NCBI RefSeq assembly: GCF_000158095.2
Contig: NZ_CM011002.1
Coordinates: 1,131,228-1,195,227 of the forward strand
Reading direction: 5' to 3'
Origin: Roseibium alexandrii DFL-11
Lineage (GTDB): Bacteria > Pseudomonadota > Alphaproteobacteria > Rhizobiales > Stappiaceae
DNA: 64,000 bases
Part shown: positions 9,458-17,073 of the stretch, piece after piece
How the letters are laid out: each line of letters opens with the position of its first letter
How positions within the stretch are numbered: the first letter of the stretch is position 1
Program-made: the position numbers and the translations under genes
The notes under the pieces: generated by a model
Told to the model about the DNA's origin: nothing
Database searches by the model: none
Seen by the model: only the letters and a program-made list of their open reading frames with translations

Positions 9458-9943
9458 ATGCACACAATCGATATCACCGGCGTGGCTGAGCTATGCCTCG
9501 TAAGCGAGCGCACTGCGGAGAAGTACGTCGCAATCCCGACTTTCCCGGCGGCTATGCGCCCAGGTGGGCGCTCTCGCATCTGGGATCGCGATGAGGTGGT
9601 CGCATGGCTGCGGGATCAAAAGGACGATCGCCAGTTGATCGGCAAACTTTCCGATGAATACCGCGCGGAGGACGGCAGCGAGCTGGACCCGCCGAAAATG
9701 ACATCGCCCGTCGAAGCGCGCGCGTTCAAGCCGCAGTTATTTGATCGTGACAAGGCGTGGAATGAAAAGGGACCGGCGCCGATCGCTCTCAAGATCAGTG
9801 AGGTTATTGACCGCCTGGGAGCCGTCAAAAGCGAGCATGGTGATATCGCTGTTTTTGCCGGGCAGAACGAAATCACGGCGGAAAGCATCCATGTTGACCC
9901 GGCTGAGTCGCATGACAATTTCCCTGGGCGTGTTTGCTTGTAA
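9458..9943 (+). CDS. Second AlpA/HTH_17-like DNA-binding protein
   Basis: 161 residues from ATG 9458, chosen because AAGGAG lies eight bases upstream; an upstream in-frame start at 9401 lacks this. The first 55 residues are a MerR/AlpA-like winged helix: G-V-A-E-L-C-L-V-S-E-R-T-A-E-K-Y, then G-G-R-S-R-I-W-D-R-D-E-V-V-A-W-L-R. The remaining 100 residues are charged with no family I know; similar N-terminal fusions occur in terminase small subunits and in phage regulators. As the small terminase is elsewhere (20052), a regulator is more likely. The palindrome array begins four bases after its stop codon and is a natural target candidate. Confidence 0.7.
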   Translation: MHTIDITGVAELCLVSERTAEKYVAIPTFPAAMRPGGRSRIWDRDEVVAWLRDQKDDRQLIGKLSDEYRAEDGSELDPPKMTSPVEARAFKPQLFDRDKAWNEKGPAPIALKISEVIDRLGAVKSEHGDIAVFAGQNEITAESIHVDPAESHDNFPGRVCL

Positions 9944-9946
9944 GTT

Positions 9947-10102
9947 GCTCCCCAAAATTGGGGAGCGAGATGACCTTAAATCTCAGGGCATGTCTGCAAG
10001 TTTCTGATTTTATTGCAATTACCCAAAACTGGGTATTACTCAAAATTGAGTAAAAGCCCAAACGGGCTAAAAAGAAAGCCGATTAGGAGTTGGGGCTCCT
10101 AA
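9947..10102. promoter_or_regulatory. Array of related palindromes in the element's early intergenic region
   Basis: Four dyads share a C-rich arm, an AA-rich centre and a G-rich arm. They are 9947-9966 (arms GCTCCCCAA/TTGGGGAGC, centre AA), 10020-10035 (TACCCA/TGGGTA), 10036-10053 (TTACTCAA/TTGAGTAA, centre AA) and 10055-10068 (AGCCC/GGGCT). A fifth hairpin of different sequence follows at 10083-10102 (TTAGGAG/CTCCTAA). The second and third are side by side, with centres 17 bp apart. There is no T-run, so they are not simple terminators. They could be operators of a regulator, or RNA hairpins in the leader of the next gene pair. Confidence 0.6.
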
Positions 10103-10154
10103 CCGGCCTGGAATGTCAAAACGTTCAACAGCAAAGAAGAAAGGTCCTGACCTT

Positions 10155-10280
10155 ATGAACATTACATCAAGCGCCGTCGAAACGGCAAGCACCCTCTATT
10201 GTTACATCTGCAGCCTACTGGCCGGGTCCGCGATCGGCTGGTCAACCGTCCGCATGATCGCAGAGGGAGGCCTGGGCTGA
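10155..10280 (+). CDS. Small ORF (41 aa), possible single-pass membrane peptide, coupled to the next gene
   Basis: 41 residues from ATG 10155. A hydrophobic central stretch (L-Y-C-Y-I-C-S-L-L-A-G-S-A-I-G-W) could span a membrane once. Its TGA shares one base with the ATG of the downstream gene (TGATG), which argues that it is translated and feeds ribosomes to that gene. Purine-rich AGAAAGG lies upstream at a longer than ideal distance. Function unknown: a leader peptide, a membrane partner of the downstream protein, or a small inhibitor are all possible. Confidence 0.5.
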   Translation: MNITSSAVETASTLYCYICSLLAGSAIGWSTVRMIAEGGLG

Positions 10281-10924
10281 TGTCAGAATTCACCTCAATT
10301 GAAAACGCATCATTCCGGCTGCAGGAAGAAACAGACCTTCACCCGGATACCGTCATGCTCGCCAAACTTCTGATGCAGAAGCTCGATGCCGACATAGGTT
10401 TTGACTCGTCCTGGGACCGGCCAAACACGGTCTATTCCGCACTTGAAGATCTGGAGCTGTCCGGCATGGGTTCATGGGACCTTCAGCAGGTATTTTTCAT
10501 CTGGTCACTTGCCGAGCACATGAGTTGTTTTGATTTTGTGCCGCATGGTGGTTTTCAGTATTTCTATCATCAGTTCGGTCTGCCGAGTTCGGATCTCGAC
10601 CTTGGCAAGATTGCCCGTGCCGTCATGAAGGACTGCGACCGGGAATTCTACGACTCGCTTCCGGAAACGTTCCGCGTTTACCGGGGGCAGGAGGCGTCAA
10701 TTGACCTGGGCTGCAGCTGGACAACCGACCTTAAAACAGCCCGTGAGTTCTCCATTCGTGGAAGCCGTCCTGGCCGCCGCAACGAAAACCCCGCCATTCA
10801 CTATGCCGACATCAAAAAGAGTGACGTGCTGGTCGCGTTGAATGACCGCGAAGAATTCGAGATCGTTTGGATGATGCCGCGATCGGACGGTCTGGTGACG
10901 GCACCCGTGCCGGAGGCCGCGTGA
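10280..10924 (+). CDS. Candidate ADP-ribosyltransferase-fold protein
   Basis: 214 residues from ATG 10280 (overlapping the previous stop by one base). The C-terminal half carries three spaced motifs in the order of R-S-E type ADP-ribosyltransferases: F-R-V-Y-R135-G-Q (NAD-binding Arg), G-C-S146-W-T-T-D followed by A-R-E-F-S (the STS-like strand and helix), and E-E-F-E (191-194) giving the ExE-like catalytic pair. The spacing is within the family's normal range. The N-terminal 120 residues are not recognised. Phage ARTs such as T4 Alt and ModA modify host proteins, and others are toxins. The target here is unknown. The assignment is by motif only and could be a non-catalytic relative. Confidence 0.5.
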   Translation: MSEFTSIENASFRLQEETDLHPDTVMLAKLLMQKLDADIGFDSSWDRPNTVYSALEDLELSGMGSWDLQQVFFIWSLAEHMSCFDFVPHGGFQYFYHQFGLPSSDLDLGKIARAVMKDCDREFYDSLPETFRVYRGQEASIDLGCSWTTDLKTAREFSIRGSRPGRRNENPAIHYADIKKSDVLVALNDREEFEIVWMMPRSDGLVTAPVPEAA

Positions 10925-10971
10925 TGGCAGGGAGCCGGACCCGTTGTGGTGATCATTTATAACTAAAACTT

Positions 10972-11073
10972 ATGAAAAAATACCGCGGCATAACCATGTG
11001 TTATAGCTGCGGTTTTGCCTCTTGCGGGTGGCTTGACCATTGTTTGTCGCGTCCCGCAGACTGCTTTCACTAG
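10972..11073 (+). CDS. Possible Cys-rich micro-ORF (33 aa)
   Basis: 33 codons from ATG 10972 to TAG 11071. It holds five Cys, four within 15 residues (C-Y-S-C-G-F-A-S-C-G-W-L-D-H-C), a spacing that could bind zinc. The upstream sequence is A-rich without a clear Shine-Dalgarno site, so translation is uncertain. The rest of the 10925-11260 gap is a leader with no other gene that I see. Confidence 0.25.
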   Translation: MKKYRGITMCYSCGFASCGWLDHCLSRPADCFH

Positions 11074-11260
11074 CTCTTGAAGTCTTCGCGTCGGTACTCC
11101 TCCGATGCGTAAAGGAGGAGACTTCAGGAGCGCTCTTCGATCCTAAAACGAAGAAAGGCCGCTGTCCGGCAAGACAAGCGACCTCTCAGAATTCGCTAAG
11201 GATTAACGCCACCACAACGTCAAGAGCCTCAGAGCCTTGGCAAGCACGAAAGAAAAGAAA

Positions 11261-14200
11261 ATGCCCGCTGCGGCCTATGACCCCAATATACTCGCAGAAA
11301 CTGGCAAAAATCAAGCCCCTTGCGAGACTCAAGCTCCCCAAGATTCACCGTTTCATACGGCTGCGCCTAAATTGGCTGCGGCCGGTTTTGCGTTCTTGCA
11401 AGTTGCATACGGCGGAAAGTTGCCAGCGCGCGCAAACAAGGTTCGTCACCCCTGGCAGCCTGATGAAGAATTTGCATGGATCGCACGCAGGCCCGGGTTG
11501 CCTTATCCGGAGTGCGGAGATCCGGTTTATAGACCTCTGGACGGCTGGCAGAACGTCACGGCTGAGACCGCTGTCGAGCGACTGAGTGACAATCTCCGCA
11601 ACCCTTACCCGCACAATATCGGCGTCCTCCTAAACGACGGCTTGGTTTGCGTTGACGTTGACACAGACCACCCCGGAATCGTTGATGCCGTGGAAGATTG
11701 GGCGCGCAGCCTGGGCGGTGATTACGTTGCCAAGGTTGGTGGCAAGGGTGTTTCTGTATTTGTCCGACTGGAAGATCCGGACCTTCACTTACCGGGGAAG
11801 CTCCATGTCGGCGATCACTTGATCGACATCCTTGCAAGCGGGCGTCAAACAATCGTCCCGCCGTCCATGCACACCTCTGGGAAACGCTATCGCTGGGTTG
11901 GCGATGTCGCGCTAGAAGATTCAAGCCTCGATGATCTTCCAAGCCTAAATGAAACCGCATGGCAAGCACTTCTCGATGCGTTGGGCGTTCATGGCGATCT
12001 GGCCGGAAAGGGCTCTGCACTTGGCTCCGGTCAAAGCTATGAGAAGGATGGCTTTTCAAAGTACCTGGAAGATCTTGCAACAGAGTCATTCGATCACATG
12101 GCGCGGTGGATGCGTCCACTGGAGCTTGCCCGGATACAGCGGGTTGGCAATGGATTCCGCGCGGTCAACACAACCCGCAAATCGTCAACGAACAGGCCTA
12201 CAGCCCAGCGCACGCAATGGCTTGAGATCTCGCCGGGCCGTGTGGTCGATAAGGCAACCGGTGTTTATGGTATCGCAAAGCTCTATCAAGCAAAGTTCGG
12301 AGTCTCATATAATGAGGCCGAGAACATGCTTTTTGAGCTGTTTCAAGATGAAATTGATGAAGAGTTTCCACCGTGGGAACCTGCACCACGTCCGCAACCG
12401 GACCCCGACACTCCGAAGCCGATTGACAAGTCAGCCAAGCCCGGCATGCAACGCCACAAAGAGGGCAAGCACGCGCGGCTAAACGACTCCTTGCAGGCTG
12501 GCACTGAAGTTTTTGAAGCGATCAACAAGCAGTTTCTGAAAGCCGTCCGCAAATGGTGGGCGGCCAAGGGTGAAGTCCGCAAGGCTAATAAGAAAATAAG
12601 AGAGAGCAATGAGGCCTTTGACATCGGACCGAAGCAGGAGCTTCTGGCACACCCGGAACCTCCGCGTCGGGTTGTCAATGGGTCCGCTGGGCTTGGGAAG
12701 TCTCAGAACGCCTACATGCTCGCAACTGAATTACTAAAGATTACCGGCAACCGTTCGGAACCTGGGCGCATTCTGTGGCGTATCCCGGACCACGGTCTCG
12801 CACGGCAGGCGGTTAAGGAGCTTTCCGGATACCTCAAAGCGGAGGGTTTCAACCCCGATGAGATCATCGGTCACTACAAAGGACCTGATCAGCTGGTCGA
12901 TCCGGAGAGTGACGACTCCACATTCATGTGCCCGCGCAAGCTGGAGCGGGCGGAGCTGACGATCGCGGGCGGATCTGGAAACGATCTTTGCGGTGACGGC
13001 GCCACCGGCTTCTGTCCGCACGCTGCGCGTTGGATTCCTGATGAGTTCCTGGGCAAGCCGGAAGATGAGATTCCAGAATTCAAGAGAGAAGCTCCGGTTT
13101 GCGGATACCATAAGCAGAATTGTGCCGGTAAGCGCATCGTCATCGTGGCCGGTGATGCATCGATCGAGAATCTTCCGTCCGGCACTTACCGCCTGGATGA
13201 TGGCAAGAGGACGTTCTACGGCGAGTTTGACCTTGTGGTCATCGATGAGGTGACACCGACATCGTTTATCGATACCCGCAAGGGCGTAAACGTGGAAAGC
13301 CTCAAGACCGATTGGGCAGATGAGCTGAAGCGGAATCCCGACTATGCAGCGTCATTGGTGACGGCGGAGGGTGTAGAACGCGCGCCCAGCGCTATGGTCG
13401 AGGACTTCTGCAACACTGTCGTAAAGCTTCAGGGATGGCTGAAGGACGCGGAGGCGCTCGACAAGCTGACATATGCCAAGCTGAAAGAAGATTGGCCGGT
13501 TGTTGAGGGCGAGATACCGGCGGAGGCTTTCGGCATCGAGAGCACCGCAACCGTAAGCGCCGATACGCTGACACGGGCGGAGCGGTTCTCCTGGCGTTTG
13601 ACCTGGGCGATCAACAAGGGCGATGGCCTGCACCGGGCGGACGTTGATGTCATCAAAAAGAAGTTCGGCAAGCAACGGAAAATCAATCAGGCACTCCGGA
13701 GCATCCGCAGCATCATCGCCGGTATCCGGCAGGCCCGAGAGCGTTCAAAGAGTGACGATCAAAGAGTCGCTGAGATCCAAGTCCTTTCAGAACCTGGAAA
13801 GGAGGAGGATGAAATCCGGATCATGTCGAGCACATGGCTGTTCAAAGATGTCGATTGGGATCGCATTGGTCATGTGCCGGCACTCATTCTTGATGCCAGC
13901 GCTGAGCCCCTCCTGCTTGAGAGAAGGTTCCCCGGCATCGATGAGGTGAAGATCACTGTCGGCGATGGGCGGGGCGTTACCCGCCTGCAGTGTTTTGACT
14001 CGTGGTTCTCATATTCCAAGTTTGTTGAGGGCTCCGGCTATGAGGCCGGATCGTCGGCGGATGAGCTCGACAAGCGCAATCAAAAGAAGCGGCAACGCTG
14101 CCGGGATCATGCTGCACTGATGAGCGTTCTAACCATGGTCAATGGCGAGCAAGCCCGCTGGGTAGGTCCTAAGAGGGTAGAGGAGGAGATCCTTGCGCAC

Positions 14201-15829
14201 GGTATGCCGGAAGGCTCGACAATGCACTTCAACGCAACGCGGGGGCTTAACCACTTCAAGGGGTGCGCTTCTCTTGTCGTTTTGTCGCGGCCGTCAATTC
14301 GCCGGAATGTTGCGGAGCGTTATGCCGGGATGCTTTCCGATCGGGATATTGATGAGATTGAAAACACTAAGGAGATGAAACCTCATATGTATGAAACTGA
14401 GCGTAGGGTTTATGAAAAGCGCAACGGCGGACGGAATGGTTACATTGGCGAATATCATCCCGACCCCGTGGTCGAGGCTGTTCGGCGATCCACATCCGTT
14501 GGTGAACCTTATCAGGCTGCAAAGCGGAGCCGGGACATCTGGATCGATGAAGATCAACAGCATACGCAAATCATCTTAAGCGCAACCGATGTCGGCGTGG
14601 TGGATGGCACATTCACCCGAGAACAGTATCAGGCCGCCGCGTCATGGGTTGGTGCGCTCCTGGGGGCTGGCATCTGGATCACCGGCAAGGGTGGTTTGAT
14701 GGATGCACGTATTCGAGCGCTGGGCTCTATTAAGCGGTTGACCGGCGTGGATGTCGGCAAGATGACTGCGGAGGGGATTGATGACGCCACGCAGAACAAC
14801 CCAGAAATAAAGGCGCTTGTTGCTGCTGCCAATGAGGCATCCCGCAATGGTGGTTCGTTCAAAATCCTTGGACACGTAAACGTCGATATGTCCGACTGGC
14901 GCACGGTTAAGGTGAAGGCTGAAGGTGGTTCGTGGGTGAATATTGCCTTACATTCGTCACATTTTGAGAGGGGTGGCTATGAATTGCTGAACACCCTTAG
15001 CGAGCTTTTTCCCGACTATACCCTCAAAACGAGCAAGGGCATTTTGGGCAAAAAGTCCCGTGAATGGGCTCTGAGAGGGTTAAGTGATTGTTCTAATGAA
15101 GAAAAACGAGCTACTTCGCAGAATGACCAAAAAACAGCTCAAAAACCGTGGTTCCTAAAGAGAGTACTATTATTAGAGGGTTCACGGTTTTGCAGCTCAA
15201 AAACTGTTCTTACGAGAGAGAACTCGTTTTCGGGCGAATGGACACCAGCAACACCACGCGATGAGGTGGTGCGTTCGTCATTTTTCGAACACAATCTAAT
15301 TTCGACAAGCCCGGCGCATATGGCGTTCAAGGGTGTGGGTGAGAGTAACGAGCAAGCAAAGCGAGCCATCAACCGCTTTCTGGATGCATGGGCTCCGCAG
15401 TTGCCGGACGCCATCAAGGTGACGTACACGGCTGCGCTGGGCCGCCAAAAAGTCACGGCTGATGCATACGTCATTGCTGAGAGTGAAGCGGAGGCCCGTG
15501 AGAAGGTTCTGAAGGCTTTCCCGACTGCGACGTTTGGCAATGAGAAGAAACCCGCACAGAAGCCTCAGAAACGCGTTGTGAGGGGTTCTAAGGTCGAGGA
15601 CGGGAAAACCATCAAGGTTTGGCCTACCGACGCTGAGCGGGCTGTGGAAGCTGGTCTCTGGGGTGACATTGACGCTGCCACGGCGGGATTGAATGAGGCA
15701 TCTATCCCGAAAAATCTAACGGATCGCGTCACCGTCCGCACCGACACCGGCGAGTTTGCAGTCTGGGTGGATAAGAACACCTGCATCCCGGCGTTGCGTG
15801 AAATATGGCCCAGCGCTGAGCTTGTCTAA
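11261..15829 (+). CDS. Primase-polymerase/helicase replication protein
   Basis: 1522 residues from ATG 11261 (TTG 11237 in frame is weaker). The N-terminus is a bifunctional primase/polymerase (AEP) domain: the metal-binding V-D-V-D-T-D-H-P at about 131-138, then G-G-K-G-V-S-V-F-V (about 160-168) and G-R-Q-T-I-V-P-P-S-M-H-T-S-G (about 194-207). Next comes an ATPase: Walker A G-S-A-G-L-G-K-S at about 474-481 and Walker B D-L-V-V-I-D-E at about 656-662, consistent with a helicase. A C-terminal 230 residues are unassigned. The first Prim-Pol catalytic motif lacks the His often seen after the Gly-rich turn. It should prime and unwind the element's DNA. A repeat-rich stretch inside the ORF may be its origin. 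Confidence 0.85.
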   Translation: MPAAAYDPNILAETGKNQAPCETQAPQDSPFHTAAPKLAAAGFAFLQVAYGGKLPARANKVRHPWQPDEEFAWIARRPGLPYPECGDPVYRPLDGWQNVTAETAVERLSDNLRNPYPHNIGVLLNDGLVCVDVDTDHPGIVDAVEDWARSLGGDYVAKVGGKGVSVFVRLEDPDLHLPGKLHVGDHLIDILASGRQTIVPPSMHTSGKRYRWVGDVALEDSSLDDLPSLNETAWQALLDALGVHGDLAGKGSALGSGQSYEKDGFSKYLEDLATESFDHMARWMRPLELARIQRVGNGFRAVNTTRKSSTNRPTAQRTQWLEISPGRVVDKATGVYGIAKLYQAKFGVSYNEAENMLFELFQDEIDEEFPPWEPAPRPQPDPDTPKPIDKSAKPGMQRHKEGKHARLNDSLQAGTEVFEAINKQFLKAVRKWWAAKGEVRKANKKIRESNEAFDIGPKQELLAHPEPPRRVVNGSAGLGKSQNAYMLATELLKITGNRSEPGRILWRIPDHGLARQAVKELSGYLKAEGFNPDEIIGHYKGPDQLVDPESDDSTFMCPRKLERAELTIAGGSGNDLCGDGATGFCPHAARWIPDEFLGKPEDEIPEFKREAPVCGYHKQNCAGKRIVIVAGDASIENLPSGTYRLDDGKRTFYGEFDLVVIDEVTPTSFIDTRKGVNVESLKTDWADELKRNPDYAASLVTAEGVERAPSAMVEDFCNTVVKLQGWLKDAEALDKLTYAKLKEDWPVVEGEIPAEAFGIESTATVSADTLTRAERFSWRLTWAINKGDGLHRADVDVIKKKFGKQRKINQALRSIRSIIAGIRQARERSKSDDQRVAEIQVLSEPGKEEDEIRIMSSTWLFKDVDWDRIGHVPALILDASAEPLLLERRFPGIDEVKITVGDGRGVTRLQCFDSWFSYSKFVEGSGYEAGSSADELDKRNQKKRQRCRDHAALMSVLTMVNGEQARWVGPKRVEEEILAHGMPEGSTMHFNATRGLNHFKGCASLVVLSRPSIRRNVAERYAGMLSDRDIDEIENTKEMKPHMYETERRVYEKRNGGRNGYIGEYHPDPVVEAVRRSTSVGEPYQAAKRSRDIWIDEDQQHTQIILSATDVGVVDGTFTREQYQAAASWVGALLGAGIWITGKGGLMDARIRALGSIKRLTGVDVGKMTAEGIDDATQNNPEIKALVAAANEASRNGGSFKILGHVNVDMSDWRTVKVKAEGGSWVNIALHSSHFERGGYELLNTLSELFPDYTLKTSKGILGKKSREWALRGLSDCSNEEKRATSQNDQKTAQKPWFLKRVLLLEGSRFCSSKTVLTRENSFSGEWTPATPRDEVVRSSFFEHNLISTSPAHMAFKGVGESNEQAKRAINRFLDAWAPQLPDAIKVTYTAALGRQKVTADAYVIAESEAEAREKVLKAFPTATFGNEKKPAQKPQKRVVRGSKVEDGKTIKVWPTDAERAVEAGLWGDIDAATAGLNEASIPKNLTDRVTVRTDTGEFAVWVDKNTCIPALREIWPSAELV
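15101..15290. promoter_or_regulatory. Inverted-repeat cluster inside the replication gene, candidate replication origin
   Basis: AAAACCGTG (15142-15150) pairs with CACGGTTTT (15183-15191). GAAAAACGAG (15101-15110) nearly pairs with CTCGTTTTC (15223-15231). CACCAC/GTGGTG (15252-15271) and GTTCG/CGAAC (15273-15290) follow. CAGCTCAAAAAC occurs twice, at about 15135 and 15193. The stretch is A/T richer than its surroundings and encodes a low-complexity Ser/Gln/Lys segment between the helicase and C-terminal regions. Origins inside replication genes are known (lambda ori in O). The assignment here is inference. Confidence 0.4.
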
Positions 15830-15876
15830 GCGTTGGGCGGGTTATCCCCGCAGTTCAAATTTTCACTTCCATTCCA

Positions 15877-15895
15877 GATTTGACCTGATTTGACC
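15877..15895. promoter_or_regulatory. GATTTGACC tandem repeat, putative operator
   Basis: Two copies of GATTTGACC at 15877-15885 and 15887-15895, exactly one helical turn apart, in the gap between the replication gene and the ribbon-helix-helix-like gene. RHH proteins usually bind such phased repeats cooperatively, so autoregulation is plausible but not shown. Confidence 0.4.
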
Positions 15896-15934
15896 ATTTC
15901 AGGGGCCGCATAGGATGATCATAATTGTGAGGCA

Positions 15935-16138
15935 ATGAAGCCCACGCAATCAGAGGAACCTGAGGGAATGGAAGTCAAAACACCCAAGCAGCACCCGCTC
16001 AAAGTCGGTCTTGCATCCGACATCGAGCCGATGATGCGAAACATCGCAGCCAAAGAAGGGCGCACGGTCACCAACCTTGCAAACCACCTGCTTCGAACCG
16101 TCTTAAACAGCGAGGACCGGCCGCAAGCCAAAATCTAA
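15935..16138 (+). CDS. Small ribbon-helix-helix-like protein
   Basis: 67 residues. P-L-K-V-G-L-A-S-D-I-E-P-M-M-R-N-I-A-A-K-E-G-R-T-V-T-N-L-A-N-H-L-L-R reads as a beta strand followed by two helices with the turn G-R-T, the Arc/MetJ/CopG pattern, so DNA binding is likely. GAGG lies four bases before ATG 15935; ATG 15968 with GAGGGA next to it is the alternative start. Two perfect GATTTGACC repeats with 10-bp phasing lie just upstream (15877-15895) and could be its own operator. It precedes the coupled operon of small genes. Confidence 0.6.
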   Translation: MKPTQSEEPEGMEVKTPKQHPLKVGLASDIEPMMRNIAAKEGRTVTNLANHLLRTVLNSEDRPQAKI

Positions 16139-16184
16139 CCATCAATGTCAATCAATCAGCAAAGGAGAGAAAGCGTGATTAACC

Positions 16185-16610
16185 GTGAGAGTACCAATTT
16201 GCAAGGAGACGTTCGGTCTCCTGCTTGGCAAGGGCAACAAGTCCAACGTCTATAAAGCCAAGGAAGTAAAAGCCGCACTCGAAGACCTGGAAGACTGGTC
16301 AGTCGTTGAATTTACCGAGTGGCGCGCAGCGCTGATGTACCTGTGCAGGGTTGGCAGCGAAAGTTTTCATCACGAACAAATGTTTGAGATCGGAATCCAC
16401 ATGGCAACACGCGGATTCGCGCACGAAGCGCGTCAATATTTTGAGGCCATCGCCCGAGCTGCTGACAATCTGGCGGAGTCTGATCTGTCGAGTATCCGGC
16501 ACGCAAATGCCGCCTACTTCGAGTCCTGCAAAATGGTCGAGGAGGCTCTGGGCGTGATCGATACGACATCACAGATCGAAATTGAAACGCACCCGCTGGA
16601 GTATCACTGA
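16185..16610 (+). CDS. Hypothetical helical protein, first gene of a coupled small-gene operon
   Basis: 141 residues from GTG 16185, the only start in this frame after a TGA at 16176. The only strong Shine-Dalgarno site (AAAGGAG, 16161-16167) is placed for a GTG at 16175 in another frame, which gives only 26 codons. How this gene starts is thus unclear: coupling to that mini-ORF, or a frameshift. The coding signal (G/C at third positions) is clear from about 16200. The protein is mostly helical (F-A-H-E-A-R-Q-Y-F-E-A-I-A-R-A-A-D-N-L-A), with no family that I recognise. Its stop overlaps the next ATG (TGATG). Confidence 0.6.
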   Translation: MRVPICKETFGLLLGKGNKSNVYKAKEVKAALEDLEDWSVVEFTEWRAALMYLCRVGSESFHHEQMFEIGIHMATRGFAHEARQYFEAIARAADNLAESDLSSIRHANAAYFESCKMVEEALGVIDTTSQIEIETHPLEYH

Positions 16611-16774
16611 TGAACCTCAATCCATTCGGCCGCAAGGCCGCTCCCAGGGTAACTTTGGCAGACCTTGGCAAGCTTGGCCGCGATGCCGCCCAGGAAAGCC
16701 CGATCGGCGATCTCACACTCCCGGCAATTACGATGACCGGGGCCGACACCGACACCGACAAGGAATCCAAATGA
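16610..16774 (+). CDS. Small protein (54 aa), coupled
   Basis: 54 residues from ATG 16610, which shares a base with the upstream stop; its own stop overlaps the next gene's ATG (ATGA at 16771). It starts N-L-N-P-F-G-R-K and ends in an acidic Thr/Asp tail (T-D-T-D-K-E-S-K). Overlaps on both sides make translation very likely. The family is not recognised; in this position a structural or assembly helper is possible. Confidence 0.55.
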   Translation: MNLNPFGRKAAPRVTLADLGKLGRDAAQESPIGDLTLPAITMTGADTDTDKESK

Positions 16775-17073
16775 CGAACAACATTCTTTCTTTCGCGGAC
16801 GCGCAAGCGCACCGGAAAGCACTTGAGACGCGAGATAGTGCGCTCGATGAGGTCACATACGCGGAGAACGCAACAGCACTGATTCAGCATATGTGCGCGA
16901 TAGGTCAAATGCCCCAGCATAAGGATCTGGCGATCGGGGGCATCGGAGCCATGGTCGCAGTTCTTGAGCAGCTTCAATCCTCAATTGAGGCAGGCGACAA
17001 CGCCACACTGCAAGCGATCCATGAGGCATCTGGCATCGAGCTGGCCGCCGTTACTGCGGAGGCTGCGCAATGA
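16771..17073 (+). CDS. Small helical protein (100 aa), coupled
   Basis: 100 residues from ATG 16771 (an upstream in-frame ATG at 16582 would overlap two genes and is rejected). All-helical appearance with Ala/Glu-rich stretches (Q-L-Q-S-S-I-E-A-G-D-N-A-T-L-Q-A-I). ATGA overlaps at both ends place it in the same translational unit as the gpU- and gpZ-like genes. No family recognised. Confidence 0.6.
   Translation: MTNNILSFADAQAHRKALETRDSALDEVTYAENATALIQHMCAIGQMPQHKDLAIGGIGAMVAVLEQLQSSIEAGDNATLQAIHEASGIELAAVTAEAAQ

Noticed and set aside
10155..10924. Toxin-antitoxin pair formed by the 41-codon ORF and the ART-like gene
   Set aside because: Only coupling and size suggest it; nothing shows toxicity or an antitoxin fold. 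It is kept as a question in the findings.
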